A stretch of DNA of 64,000 bases from Bradyrhizobium sp. WSM3983 (GTDB taxonomy: Bacteria > Pseudomonadota > Alphaproteobacteria > Rhizobiales > Xanthobacteraceae). Shown here in pieces: positions 35,134-42,818 of this stretch (positions are counted from its first letter, which is position 1; every line of letters begins with the position of its first letter). Where the stretch lies: the NCBI RefSeq assembly GCF_000473045.1, contig NZ_AXAY01000006.1, positions 1 through 64,000 on the forward strand. Reading direction: 5' to 3'. Both the position numbers and the translations under genes were made by a program. The notes under the pieces were generated by a model that saw only the letters and a list, made by a program, of their open reading frames with translations, ran no database searches and was not told the DNA's origin.

Positions 35134-36087
35134 GTGCCATTCTGGACAACTCAGGACTTTCCCGCCGATCAGCAATTTGGCTTCTGGCGCGAGGTTCTGT
35201 GCGAGGCCTTCATCACCCTCAATCCATCCCGGAAAGGCGCCGGCGGATTTTCCGGCAGCGTTACGGCAAATCTGATTTCCGACGTCAACGTTACGAGGCT
35301 GCTGACGGAGGAGCATCGAGTCATCAGAGGTGCTCCGGAGATCAGAAAGACGCCGCTCGAATATTATTTCGTCAATATGCAGGTAAAAGGCGATGTTCTT
35401 GCCAAGCAGCGGGGACGCGAGGTCTTGATCCGGCCCAACGAGTTTTACATCGTGGACTCGACGGAGCCGTACGATCTGGACTATCGCTCGGATCTTGAGA
35501 TCTATTCTTTCAGGGTCCCAAAGCGACTGTTCGATCCCTTGCTCAAGGACGCGTCCAGATTGACGGCGAGGCGTGTTTCGAGAGAAACGCCCCTGGGGCT
35601 GCTGGCGGTCGATTTCTTGCAGTCGGTCCTCACGCAGCCGCACGCGATTCCGGGGGCCGCCCATCGATCAATCGCGAACATGATTGTTGAACTGGTCGCC
35701 TTGTCCCTCGGCGGAAGCGGCGAGGTGATGGAGGTCGCTGCAGGCGCGGCGCGATGTGCATTTCTGAATTCGATCCAGAAACACGTTGAGGAGAATGTTC
35801 ACGATCCAGAATTGTCGGTCGAGACGGTCTGCCACAAATTTGGGATATCGCCTCGTTATCTGCATCGCCTCTTCGAGAGTACGGACACGACCTTCGGAGA
35901 ACTGGTTCGGAACAGACGACTGGAACGGTGCGCTTCCGAACTCCCCCGTGCGCCGCGTCGGCCGATATCGACGATCGCGCTCTCCTGCGGCTTTAACGAT
36001 ATTTCGTATTTCAATCGCTCGTTCCGGAGGCGGTTCGACATGTCGCCCAGCGAATATCAATGCTCGCGCACGAAAGAGCATCGCTAG
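35134..36087 (+). CDS. AraC family transcriptional regulator
   Basis: A 317-residue regulator. GTG at 35134 is chosen over TTG at 35128 because GGAG ends 6 nt before it. The N-terminal cupin-like sensor covers about residues 1-190 (LEYYFVNMQVKGDVLAKQRG; RPNEFYIVDSTEPYDLDY). The C-terminal double HTH has VETVCHKFGISPRYLHRLFE and ISTIALSCGFNDISYFNRSF followed by RRRFDMSPSEY. It is divergent from the nitroalkane-oxidase-like gene (255-bp gap) and probably regulates it. Confidence 0.9.
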   Translation: MPFWTTQDFPADQQFGFWREVLCEAFITLNPSRKGAGGFSGSVTANLISDVNVTRLLTEEHRVIRGAPEIRKTPLEYYFVNMQVKGDVLAKQRGREVLIRPNEFYIVDSTEPYDLDYRSDLEIYSFRVPKRLFDPLLKDASRLTARRVSRETPLGLLAVDFLQSVLTQPHAIPGAAHRSIANMIVELVALSLGGSGEVMEVAAGAARCAFLNSIQKHVEENVHDPELSVETVCHKFGISPRYLHRLFESTDTTFGELVRNRRLERCASELPRAPRRPISTIALSCGFNDISYFNRSFRRRFDMSPSEYQCSRTKEHR

Positions 36088-36254
36088 CGTTCGCGGCAAA
36101 GGAGCGTGCAGGCGCCGCCTCGGGTCGGCGGCAAGGAACGGTGGGCGCCGCGCGACACGCAAGCGACGTCGGCGCAGCCATTACCTCCGACGTCATTGCT
36201 TTGCCGCGCGAAGCCATTCACGCTGCGACAACAAGGAATTGGGGAGGAGATCTG

Positions 36255-36653
36255 ATGACACCGCTCGAGAAGCTTAAAGCGATGAAGATGCCGTTCGCCG
36301 AGCTCAAGGGCGTCGAATTCGTCGAGGCTGGGAAGGATCGCGTGGTGGCGCGGATGACGGTGCGGCCCGATCTCTGCACGCTGCACCACACGATCCATGG
36401 CGGTGCGTTGATGGCGTTCGCTGATTCCGTTGGTGCGGCGGCGACCGTGATCAACCTGCCGGAGGACGCCAAGGGCACGACGACGCTGGAGAGCAAGACC
36501 AATTTCATCGGCGGCGCCAAGGAGGGAACCACCGTTATCGCCACCGCCACCCCGGTCCATCGAGGTCGCCGGACCCAAATCTGGACCACCCGGCTGGAGA
36601 CCGAGGATGGCAAGCTGGTCGCCGTCGTGACCCAGACGCAGCTGGTCCTGTAA
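36255..36653 (+). CDS. PaaI-type thioesterase (hotdog fold)
   Basis: A 132-residue hotdog protein. The start at 36255 has a very strong RBS (GGGGAGGAGA); the in-frame extension upstream does not resemble the family. The signature is LHHTIHGGALMAFADSVGAA, with HGG-x-L-M-A-x-A-D the acyl-CoA thioesterase hallmark. It also has TTLESKTNFIGGAKEG and RRTQIWTTRLETEDGKLVA. It probably hydrolyses an acyl- or aryl-CoA. The gene stands alone. Confidence 0.9.
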   Translation: MTPLEKLKAMKMPFAELKGVEFVEAGKDRVVARMTVRPDLCTLHHTIHGGALMAFADSVGAAATVINLPEDAKGTTTLESKTNFIGGAKEGTTVIATATPVHRGRRTQIWTTRLETEDGKLVAVVTQTQLVL

Positions 36654-36805
36654 GACTACGGGGCCTTGATTTTGTTAACGAATTAGTCGCTCCCGTTGCC
36701 TCAAACTTGAGCAGGTTCCCGTCTTGAAAAGTTTGTTGCGTTGCACAATATTGGGGGCCTAGGGATTCGAACGCCTCCTCGAGGGACACCAAGAGGAGTT
36801 TTGAC

Positions 36806-37411
36806 GTGGTACTTGAAAACACCGTCCGCACCGCTCCGGGCTATGTGCGGACCCTGATCCAGCTGGAAGAATTGCCGCTGTTGCGCGATCACCTGCTGAG
36901 GCTCGATGCCGCAAGCCGGCACGACCGTTTCAACGGTTTTCTCGACGACAGCTTCATCGAGCGTTACGCCGCCCGCTGCGCCGAGGATGGCACCGTGATC
37001 GTCGCCTATATCGTCGATGGCGTGGTTCGTGGTGCGGCCGAGCTGCATCCGCCGGAGGGCGATTCGTTGCCTGAGGTCGCCTTCAGCGTGGAAGCCTCCG
37101 CCCGCCGCCAGAACGTCGGCACCGTGCTGTTCAGCCGCCTGATCGCGGAGGCGCGCTGGAAGGGCTACAAGAGCCTGCGCATCACTACGGGGGCTGAGAA
37201 TCACGCCATGCGCGCGCTCGCCAGGAAGTTTGGCGCGTATCTGCAGTTCCGCCATGGCGAATCCACCGGCACGATCGATCTTGCGAAGACGCCCGAGGAC
37301 GAGCTTGTTGATCTCGCAGCCGCGCCGTTCAAGGCCGGCCGCGCGATTCTCAATTTCAACTCGACTTGCTGGAAGTTGATCTCCAGCATGTATGGCAATC
37401 GCGCGGCCTGA
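36806..37411 (+). CDS. GNAT family N-acetyltransferase
   Basis: A 201-residue acetyltransferase starting with GTG at 36806, supported by AAGAGGAG about 7 nt upstream. The central GNAT motifs are VAYIVDGVVRGAAELHP (beta2-3), PEVAFSVEASARRQNVGTVL (motif A with the Q/R-x-x-G-x-G/A-type acetyl-CoA loop) and KGYKSLRITTGAENHAMRAL. The target is unknown. A strong intrinsic terminator follows the stop. Confidence 0.88.
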   Translation: MVLENTVRTAPGYVRTLIQLEELPLLRDHLLRLDAASRHDRFNGFLDDSFIERYAARCAEDGTVIVAYIVDGVVRGAAELHPPEGDSLPEVAFSVEASARRQNVGTVLFSRLIAEARWKGYKSLRITTGAENHAMRALARKFGAYLQFRHGESTGTIDLAKTPEDELVDLAAAPFKAGRAILNFNSTCWKLISSMYGNRAA

Positions 37412-37431
37412 AATTCAAAGGCCCGAATCAA

Positions 37432-37463
37432 AAAGCGGACCGGCCAGGCCGGTCCGCTTTTTT
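37432..37463. terminator. Strong intrinsic terminator, probably bidirectional
   Basis: GCGGACCGGCC (37435-37445) and GGCCGGTCCGC (37447-37457) form an 11-bp stem. A run of Ts follows on the + strand and a run of As precedes it. It serves the GNAT gene (stop 37411) and, on the other strand, the small gene ending at 37486. Confidence 0.9.
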
Positions 37464-37485
37464 ATTGGAGCAATGGAATGAGTGC

Positions 37486-37791
37486 TCAGGTGCCAGTGCG
37501 CTTGTCGTTGCCGAAGCGGCGGATGACGCGGCGTTCGACCACGACCGAACGCTGCGCGCCCTGTTCGCCGGCGATCACGCGCGTCGCAGTGATGCGGCTG
37601 TTGGTGCGAGCCTGCTTCTTGACCTCGGCCTGAACGACGTCGAACGGCATCCCCATCAGCGCTGCGGCGATCTCGGCCTGCTGCTCCTGGTCGTCGGTGA
37701 TGCCGACGGCTGCGAAGATTGCCTCGTCCAGGGTGGGCGGATCGTGGCGCACGCGCCGCGTGCCATATTTGGTATTCCAGTCTGCGCTCAT
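37486..37791 (-). CDS. Conserved hypothetical protein (101 aa)
   Basis: A 101-residue protein, MSADWNTKYGTRRVRHDPPT, with TLDEAIFAAVGITDDQEQQA and EIAAALMGMPFDVVQAEVKK. The C-terminus is basic (ERRVIRRFGNDKRTGT). The opening DWNTKYGTRRVRHDPPTL-EAI is familiar from a small conserved alphaproteobacterial family, but I know of no function. It is a single-gene unit ending at the shared terminator. Confidence 0.8.
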   Translation of the reverse strand: MSADWNTKYGTRRVRHDPPTLDEAIFAAVGITDDQEQQAEIAAALMGMPFDVVQAEVKKQARTNSRITATRVIAGEQGAQRSVVVERRVIRRFGNDKRTGT

Positions 37792-37886
37792 AACGGCCTC
37801 GTCTTGATGCCGCGATACCTAATGCGGTATATGTTGCATTGCAATATGAATTTGGTGTGGCATCTCAGCTATGCACCGGTCGGGTG

Positions 37887-38573
37887 TCATGGCGGTGACG
37901 CGACACCGGCGTCGATCTTAACCCGTTGCTGCGGCCAGCGTTTCAGCGCCGCATGTCCCGCCTCCGTAAGCCCGTAGATTCCCCGGTCGGCGCGCTCGAA
38001 CCAGCCATACACATTGTTAAGCAAGATCTTGCCGGCATCGGGACAGCGTTCGCGCAATTCGCGCACGGGGCGCGGGCCCCCTGCAAGTTGTGATGCGCAG
38101 GCCAGTGCCTGCTGGCGGTAGGCCGTCATGATCGGTGCGCGGGTGCTGCCGCCGAGCACGGGATCGCCCTGGCGGCGCTGGTGTTCGGCGACGAGCCGGG
38201 AGCGCGTCTTCGGCTCACGGCGGGGTGCTGCCGTCGGCGGCTTCACCAGCACCTCGACCTGGCCGTTGTCGGTCACGCCGAGCATACCGAAGCCGAGGCG
38301 ACGGCAGAGATTGCGATAGCGTGCGTCGCTCTCGCGCCCCTTGCCGCGGATCGACATTTTTGCGGCGATCCAGACCTCGTCGCCCGCCGGCGCGCGATCG
38401 ACCGCCTGCAGGATCAGCTCGAGGTTGAAGGCAAGCTTGAGCTCGCCAATCACCACCACCGGCGGATCGCCGGCGCTGAGGCCCACGAGATCGCAGCCGC
38501 CGATCTCGCCTTTCACGGAGAAGCCGAGCTCTTCGAGGAAGCGTTTGACGGGGAGATAGAGCGCGGTTTCCAA
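37887..38573 (-). CDS. DUF2161-type protein, PD-(D/E)XK-like fold
   Basis: A 228-residue protein. METALYLPVKRFLEELGFSV opens a domain with GEIGGCDLVGL and VVVIGELKLAFNLELILQAV, giving the D...(E)-x-K arrangement of PD-(D/E)XK nuclease-like folds (Asp near 28, Glu-Leu-Lys near 44-46). The rest has DEVWIAAKMS, CRRLGFGMLGV and a C-terminal winged-helix-like segment (ILLNNVYGWFERADRGIYGL). This fits DUF2161 proteins. Whether it cuts nucleic acid is untested. Confidence 0.8.
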   Translation of the reverse strand: METALYLPVKRFLEELGFSVKGEIGGCDLVGLSAGDPPVVVIGELKLAFNLELILQAVDRAPAGDEVWIAAKMSIRGKGRESDARYRNLCRRLGFGMLGVTDNGQVEVLVKPPTAAPRREPKTRSRLVAEHQRRQGDPVLGGSTRAPIMTAYRQQALACASQLAGGPRPVRELRERCPDAGKILLNNVYGWFERADRGIYGLTEAGHAALKRWPQQRVKIDAGVASPP

Positions 38574-38697
38574 AGCGAGTTCCCGATCGGAGAATCAGTT
38601 GCCGCCAGTCTAGCCCGACTCGGGCTGACGGGCATTTGCCCGGACGTCGTCAAGCCAGCTATATCCTCGATCGGGGAACAGGCGGGCGCTTGCGGAT

Positions 38698-39045
38698 ATG
38701 ACGATCAGGAACGGGCTTTATCACATCCGGATCGAGATGCTGGACGGCGTGCAGGGCGGCAACCAGGGCGTCATGGTGCTGCGCGACGGCACCATGCGCG
38801 GCGGTGATTCCTTTTTCTTTGCCCATGGCAGCTACACGTCCGCCGACGGCAAATGGAAGGGCGCGCTGACCAACGAGGAACATTCGCCCTCGTTCGACGA
38901 GCGCCCGGTGTGGGGCCGCAAGGTTGTCACCATCGGCTTCAGCGGCACCTACACCGACGAGACCGCCTATGGCGAAGGCATGGCGCTCGCCGGCAAGCAG
39001 AGCATCCGTTTCAAAGGCAATCTGCGGCTGCTGGTGCCGGATTGA
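38698..39045 (+). CDS. GrlR-family regulatory protein (single domain)
   Basis: A 115-residue beta-rich protein: MTIRNGLYHIRIEMLDGVQG, then GVMVLRDGTMRGGDSFFFAH, GSYTSADGKWKGALTNEEHS and a final beta-strand pair. This is the domain known from GrlR, the negative regulator of type III secretion in attaching-and-effacing E. coli; in rhizobia such proteins occur without that system. A two-domain relative lies at 44053-44754 and a broken one at 47511-47590. The function here is unknown. Confidence 0.83.
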   Translation: MTIRNGLYHIRIEMLDGVQGGNQGVMVLRDGTMRGGDSFFFAHGSYTSADGKWKGALTNEEHSPSFDERPVWGRKVVTIGFSGTYTDETAYGEGMALAGKQSIRFKGNLRLLVPD

Positions 39046-39047
39046 CG

Positions 39048-39302
39048 TCAGCTCACTAGGCGATCGTAGTCCGCGTGAGAGCCAATCCAGAACCAGACGT
39101 AAGCACCTTCGGTTTCGACCGCCAGGGCTCGATAGCGCAGTCCCACACGCGCAGACCAGAATCGTCCGACTCGCTTGAATTGAAGCGAGGGATGATTGGG
39201 ATCATTCTTCAACAGTTTGAAATTCGCGTCGGCCAAGTTTCGAACGTTGACGGGCAAAGCGTCATACGCCTTCCAGAACCTCGATGAAGCCGTGTGTCTC
39301 AC
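39048..39302 (-). CDS. RelE/ParE-type toxin
   Basis: An 84-residue protein with the RelE/HigB-like pattern: RFWKAYDALPVNVRNLADAN, FKLLKNDPNHPSLQFKRVGR, FWSARVGLRYRALAVETEGA and a final WFWIGSHADYDRL. The His-Asp-Tyr ending is typical of small toxins in this group, which cleave mRNA at the ribosome or act on related targets. It overlaps the upstream antitoxin gene by 4 bp (ATGA), the usual TA arrangement. Confidence 0.87.
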   Translation of the reverse strand: MRHTASSRFWKAYDALPVNVRNLADANFKLLKNDPNHPSLQFKRVGRFWSARVGLRYRALAVETEGAYVWFWIGSHADYDRLVS

Positions 39303-39496
39303 AAGTCGCGCGTATGGCGAGCGCGATAAGCATTTAGCGCCTCTTCGGCGAAGGCGTCGAGCTTGCCCGATTGAGCATCTTGCGCCACGGCCTTATCAAA
39401 TTGCTCAGCATCGAACTGCGCAAACCACGCGCGAAATCGCGCCAGTTCCTCAGGCGTCAGTTGCTCAATCGCTCGCTCGATATCTTCGGTCGTCAT
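39299..39496 (-). CDS. Cognate antitoxin of the RelE-type pair
   Basis: A 65-residue acidic protein: MTTEDIERAIEQLTPEELAR, FRAWFAQFDAEQFDKAVAQD and AQSGKLDAFAEEALNAYRAR. The segment E-Q-L-x-x-E-E-L-x-x-F-x-x-W followed by D-x-G-K-L-D-x-L/F-A-E-E-A is the form of short antitoxins paired with such toxins. It has no obvious DNA-binding domain. The stop overlaps the toxin start by 4 bp, so translation is coupled. Confidence 0.85.
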   Translation of the reverse strand: MTTEDIERAIEQLTPEELARFRAWFAQFDAEQFDKAVAQDAQSGKLDAFAEEALNAYRARHTRDL

Positions 39497-39533
39497 GGCT
39501 CTAATATAGCAATCCGCCGGTTCGACGAAAAGG

Positions 39534-40214
39534 CTACACCCGCCCGCTCACCGGAATTAGCGCGCCGGTGACGCCACTGGCGGCGTCGCTGACGAGGAAC
39601 AGGATCACCTCGGCAAGCTCTTGCGGCGTCACCCATTTTGAGAAGTCCGCTTTGGGCATGTCGGCGCGGTTGGCCTTGGTGTCGATGATCGACGGTAGCA
39701 CGGCGTTCACGGTGACCTTGCCCTTCCATTCGTTCGCCAGCGCCTCGGTGAGGCGGTGCACGCCTGCCTTTGACGCCGCATAGGGGCCCATGCCGGCGCC
39801 GGCCTGCAGCGCGCCCATGGCGCCGATATTGACGATGCGGCCAGCCTTCGAGGCGGCCAGATGCGGCAGCGCCGCGTGCGAGGTATTGAGGGCCGTCAGC
39901 ACATTCAGCGCATGCATGCGGTGCCATGTCTTGATGTCGCCGTCGCCGACGGTCTCGAAGGCAAAGCCGCCGGCGATGTTGATCAAGGCATCCAGCCGGC
40001 CGAAATGTTTCGCGGCAGCCTCGACCGCCATCTTAGCCTGCGCCGTGTCGGACAGGTCGACGCCGCCGATCTCGATGCGCCCGGTCGTCGGTGGCATTTG
40101 GGAGGGCGCGTGATCGATGCCGGCGATCCGCGCGCCGCGTGACAGCGCGACGTCTGCAACCACCTTGCCAAGGGCGCCGTGCGCGCCGGTCACGACAATG
40201 ATTTTTCCCTGCAT
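39534..40214 (-). CDS. Short-chain dehydrogenase/reductase
   Basis: A 226-residue classical SDR. The start at 40214 (MQGKIIVVTGAHGALG) has GGGGAATATC just upstream. The nucleotide-binding motif TGAHGALGKV, NIAGG near residue 85 and the catalytic YAASKAG near 150 are present, with the upstream Ser probably replaced by Ala/Met in GAMGALQ. It uses NAD(P)(H). The substrate is unknown. It stands alone between the TA pair and an SGNH hydrolase. Confidence 0.9.
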   Translation of the reverse strand: MQGKIIVVTGAHGALGKVVADVALSRGARIAGIDHAPSQMPPTTGRIEIGGVDLSDTAQAKMAVEAAAKHFGRLDALINIAGGFAFETVGDGDIKTWHRMHALNVLTALNTSHAALPHLAASKAGRIVNIGAMGALQAGAGMGPYAASKAGVHRLTEALANEWKGKVTVNAVLPSIIDTKANRADMPKADFSKWVTPQELAEVILFLVSDAASGVTGALIPVSGRV

Positions 40215-40333
40215 GATATTCCCCGTGGTCTCAGTTCGCGCCAACTATTGCGTGAGGCGAATTGGACTTGCAATGGCGGCGGCGTCAAGGTTGGGCTATA
40301 GATGCAACTTTAGATCGTTGAGGAGGTCGTTTC

Positions 40334-41053
40334 ATGCCCGACCATTTGCCGACCATCGAATTTCCCGCTGCGATCGTCGACCTGAAATACCCACTGATGC
40401 GTCTCCGACAGGCGCTGGAGGGAAAGGGCGCGGTGCGGATCGTGGCGATGGGATCCTCCTCGACGGCCGGGCGAGCCGACGTCGTTCCTTATCCCTATAG
40501 GCTCGAAATGTATCTGCGGCGGCACTACAGGGACGAAGATCCGCGTCCGAACATCCGGATCGATGTCCTCAACCGGGGCAGGGGCAACGAGGAAGCCGAC
40601 GACGAACTCAAGCGCTTCGAGACGGACATCTTTCAGGATGATCCCACGCTGGTCATCTGGCAGGTCGGGACCAACGCGGTCTTTCACAATGATCGATACA
40701 ACATCGATGTGGTTGCCGGGAATGTCAGGAAGGGGCTGGCGCAACTGCGTGCTCGCGGCTTCGAGGTTCTGCTGATCGATCCGCAATATACAACGAAGAT
40801 GCTCTGGGATGACCGCGCCGAACTCTCGGACAAGATGGTTCGGTTGATCGGCGATGCCGCGGAGGAGGCTCAGGTCAGTTTGTTTCAGCGCTGGGCGCTG
40901 ATGCGGCATTGGCACGTCCAGAACAACGTGTCGTTCGAGCAATTGGTGGATACAACCGATCCGGATCAGTTGCACCAGAGCGACTGGAGCACCATGCAGG
41001 TCTCGCTTGCCCTCAAGAACACCATCATCAAGGCGGCAACACCGACAGCGTGA
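40334..41053 (+). CDS. SGNH/GDSL-type esterase
   Basis: A 239-residue protein with the SGNH blocks: GSSSTAG near residue 41 (nucleophile Ser and neighbours), NRGRGNEEA near 78 (Gly), QVGTNAVF near 107 (Asn) and a C-terminal D...H within TDPDQLHQSDWS near 218. RBS GAGGAGGT precedes the ATG. It has no signal peptide, so it is presumably a cytoplasmic esterase or acyl hydrolase. It converges with the tyrosine phosphatase gene, 15 bp between the stops. Confidence 0.85.
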   Translation: MPDHLPTIEFPAAIVDLKYPLMRLRQALEGKGAVRIVAMGSSSTAGRADVVPYPYRLEMYLRRHYRDEDPRPNIRIDVLNRGRGNEEADDELKRFETDIFQDDPTLVIWQVGTNAVFHNDRYNIDVVAGNVRKGLAQLRARGFEVLLIDPQYTTKMLWDDRAELSDKMVRLIGDAAEEAQVSLFQRWALMRHWHVQNNVSFEQLVDTTDPDQLHQSDWSTMQVSLALKNTIIKAATPTA

Positions 41054-41068
41054 CGTGGCCATTGCCGG

Positions 41069-41812
41069 TCACGCTTGCAGATAGCGTTCCTTCAGCGCGG
41101 TCCGCTCGGCCACTCCGAGCTTGAGACCGTCGCGCAAGTAAGTTTCGACATCGCCAAAGTCGTGGCCGACGGCGTCGAAAGCGGCATCGAGATAGGAAGC
41201 CTGGACCGAGCCGATGGCGTCGAGGACGTCGGCGGGCAGATCGGAGACGCTCGACACGTCGCGCTTGTAGTGACGATTGGTCAGCAGATAATCCTCCGCA
41301 ATGACGTCACCGGGCACGCCGAGCGCATGCAGAATCAAGGCACTGGCAAAGCCGGTGCGGTCCTTGCCGGCGGTGCAGTGGATCACGAGCGGGGCGCGGT
41401 CCTCCAGCAGATGGCCGAACAGCATGCGGAAGCTGTGCGTGTTGTGGCGGACATAGTTGCGATAGGACTCGCGCATGAGCTCAAGCGCGACCGGCGCAGT
41501 CAGCGCGCCCCTGGCGAGTTCGGCGCGCAGTGAAGCCACCACCGTCGGCTCGATCGGCAGCGAATGCACGGTGATCTCGTCCACGACACAGACGCCCGCC
41601 GCACGCTCCTCGACGCCGCGGAAGTCGAACGCGCTTTTGACGCCGAGCGCCCGGACGATCTCGATGTCTTCAGCGGTGAGCTGGCCGAGATGGTTGGAGC
41701 GGAAGATGTGCCGCCAGCGCGTAGTGCGGCCATCAGTCGTGGCGTAGCCGCCAAGGTCGCGAAAATTGCTGGCGCCTTTCAGGCTGAGATGGCGGGCAGG
41801 GGAATCTGACAT
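41069..41812 (-). CDS. Tyrosine-protein phosphatase (CX5R)
   Basis: A 247-residue protein of the bacterial tyrosine/lipid phosphatase group. NFRDLGGYATTDGR near residue 16, RSNHLGQLTAEDI near 38, FDFRGVEER near 63 and the P-loop HCTAGKDRTG near 143, with Cys as nucleophile and Arg closing the loop. HCTAGKDRTG is shared by MptpB-like phosphatases with phosphoinositide activity. The substrate here is unknown. Confidence 0.9.
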   Translation of the reverse strand: MSDSPARHLSLKGASNFRDLGGYATTDGRTTRWRHIFRSNHLGQLTAEDIEIVRALGVKSAFDFRGVEERAAGVCVVDEITVHSLPIEPTVVASLRAELARGALTAPVALELMRESYRNYVRHNTHSFRMLFGHLLEDRAPLVIHCTAGKDRTGFASALILHALGVPGDVIAEDYLLTNRHYKRDVSSVSDLPADVLDAIGSVQASYLDAAFDAVGHDFGDVETYLRDGLKLGVAERTALKERYLQA

Positions 41813-41950
41813 GGGCTTAGCTTGGGTTATGGTTCCATTGGGCGCACGACGGGCGTCCTTGAGGTCTATTACAGGGGGCGATCATTCGGACCTGCCAGAT
41901 GGTACCCGGTTCATCGTGGGGTTTTATGACTACGACAAGCGCGGTTTCCG

Positions 41951-41992
41951 CCAGCGCAGGTCCGGAATCAACCAGCGCAGGTCCGGAATCAA
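41951..41992. repeat. Perfect 21-bp tandem duplication
   Basis: A 21-bp unit beginning CCAGCGCAGGTCCGGAATCA occurs twice head to tail (41951-41971 and 41972-41992). It immediately precedes a hairpin with a T-rich end. The stretch 41813-42081 contains no convincing gene. Confidence 0.8.
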
Positions 41993-42026
41993 AAAGGGTC
42001 GAAACTTCGTTGTTTCGACCCCTTTT
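41992..42026. terminator. Terminator-like hairpin
   Basis: AAAAGGGTCGAAAC pairs with GTTTCGACCCCTTTT across a 6-nt loop, with a single-base bulge. The A-rich left arm and T-rich right arm make it work in either direction. It may terminate the DUF2735-type gene (stop at 42082) on the - strand. Confidence 0.6.
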
Positions 42027-42081
42027 CAAACTTCCGCTGAGCGCTTGAAAGGGCGCAGCGGTCTCAGACCAGACACTGGCA

Positions 42082-42285
42082 TTAGCGTTCCCATTTGGGC
42101 TTTGCTTCGTCGACCGCGTCCTGGTGGTACCAGCTATCGCTGCAGATCGATGCGTTCGCGGGAAGCGAAGCGTGATCGGCAGGAAGGCGGGTCTCACCAT
42201 AGCGGCGCCCGGCGAGAGCCGCGCGGCCCCCGACGGGGAATTGGTAGATCTTCGCAGATCCGTGACTCAGACCATTGTTCATCAT
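42082..42285 (-). CDS. DUF2735-type small protein (67 aa)
   Basis: ATG at 42285 (a second ATG follows directly) is preceded by AAGGAGC. The 67-residue product reads MMNNGLSHGSAKIYQFPVGG, RAALAGRRYGETRLPADHAS, and ends ICSDSWYHQDAVDEAKPKWE R. The block SAKIYQFPVGGRAALAGRRY with a C-terminal SWYHxxA is what I recall for DUF2735, a rhizobial small-protein family often found near glutamine synthetase genes. Here glnII lies about 530 bp away on the opposite strand. The function is unknown. Confidence 0.8.
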   Translation of the reverse strand: MMNNGLSHGSAKIYQFPVGGRAALAGRRYGETRLPADHASLPANASICSDSWYHQDAVDEAKPKWER

Positions 42286-42818
42286 TGCGATTGCTCCTTG
42301 GTCGAAGCGCCTTGGCCTCCATGGTGCGCCCGACTCGTTCGATTGTGGTTACTGGAATTCCCATATCGGCCGCGCATCCCGAATTGGGAAGTGCTGAAAA
42401 GGAAATCAGTCTCCGCCCAATTCTTGGGCAGGCAACTGTCTGCACCCCCTAAGGCACTGCGTTGGTGGCTAACGTCTGGGCCATTCCAAAGGTTGCTGGG
42501 CAGGGCCGGGCACTTTGCGAAAATTGCCGGACGTTGATGCGCGATTCATCGGCAATCCGGGGCGGGGGTCTGCGTGCTGCAGAATCAGGCGTTTTCCGCG
42601 GGATTTTTGCAGCGCAGCTTCACGTGAAGGTGCGCGTCTATGACGCACACCGCCGTGGACGTTTGCCGTCGGCGGGCCGGTTCCGGTCGCGGTGGAAAAC
42701 CTCCCGCGCTGCGGCTTTTTGGCACGCAAAATGCTTATAGAGGGCTGGCCGATGATGGCCGGGTACAAACGTGCGGGGCTCTCAACCCCACCTTTCGCAT
42801 CATCTACAGAGAGGCTCA
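42286..42818. other. Intergenic region upstream of glnII
   Basis: 533 bp between the divergent DUF2735-type gene and glnII. It holds the sigma-54-type promoter at 42720-42735. Further up, TGCACCCCCTAAGGCA at 42441 weakly resembles an NtrC site (TGCACY-N5-rGTGCA). No convincing coding frame was seen. Confidence 0.5.
42720..42735 (+). promoter_or_regulatory. Sigma-54 (RpoN) promoter of glnII
   Basis: TGGCACGCAAAATGCT matches the -24/-12 consensus TGGCACG-N4-TTGCW with one mismatch. The GG (42721-42722) and GC (42733-42734) are separated by exactly 10 bp, as required. The start codon follows 84 bp later. Nitrogen control of glnII through NtrC and RpoN is established in rhizobia. Confidence 0.8.

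Noticed and set aside
36755..36785. GGGATTCGAACGCC text resembling the T arm of a tRNA read in reverse
   Set aside because: No acceptor stem, anticodon arm or D arm can be drawn around it.
41817..42200. Reverse-strand frame of 127 codons overlapping the DUF2735-type gene
   Set aside because: It contains the 21-bp tandem duplication and the hairpin and overlaps a better-supported gene. One stretch (LVVVIKPHDEPGTIW) looks protein-like, so I leave it unproven.
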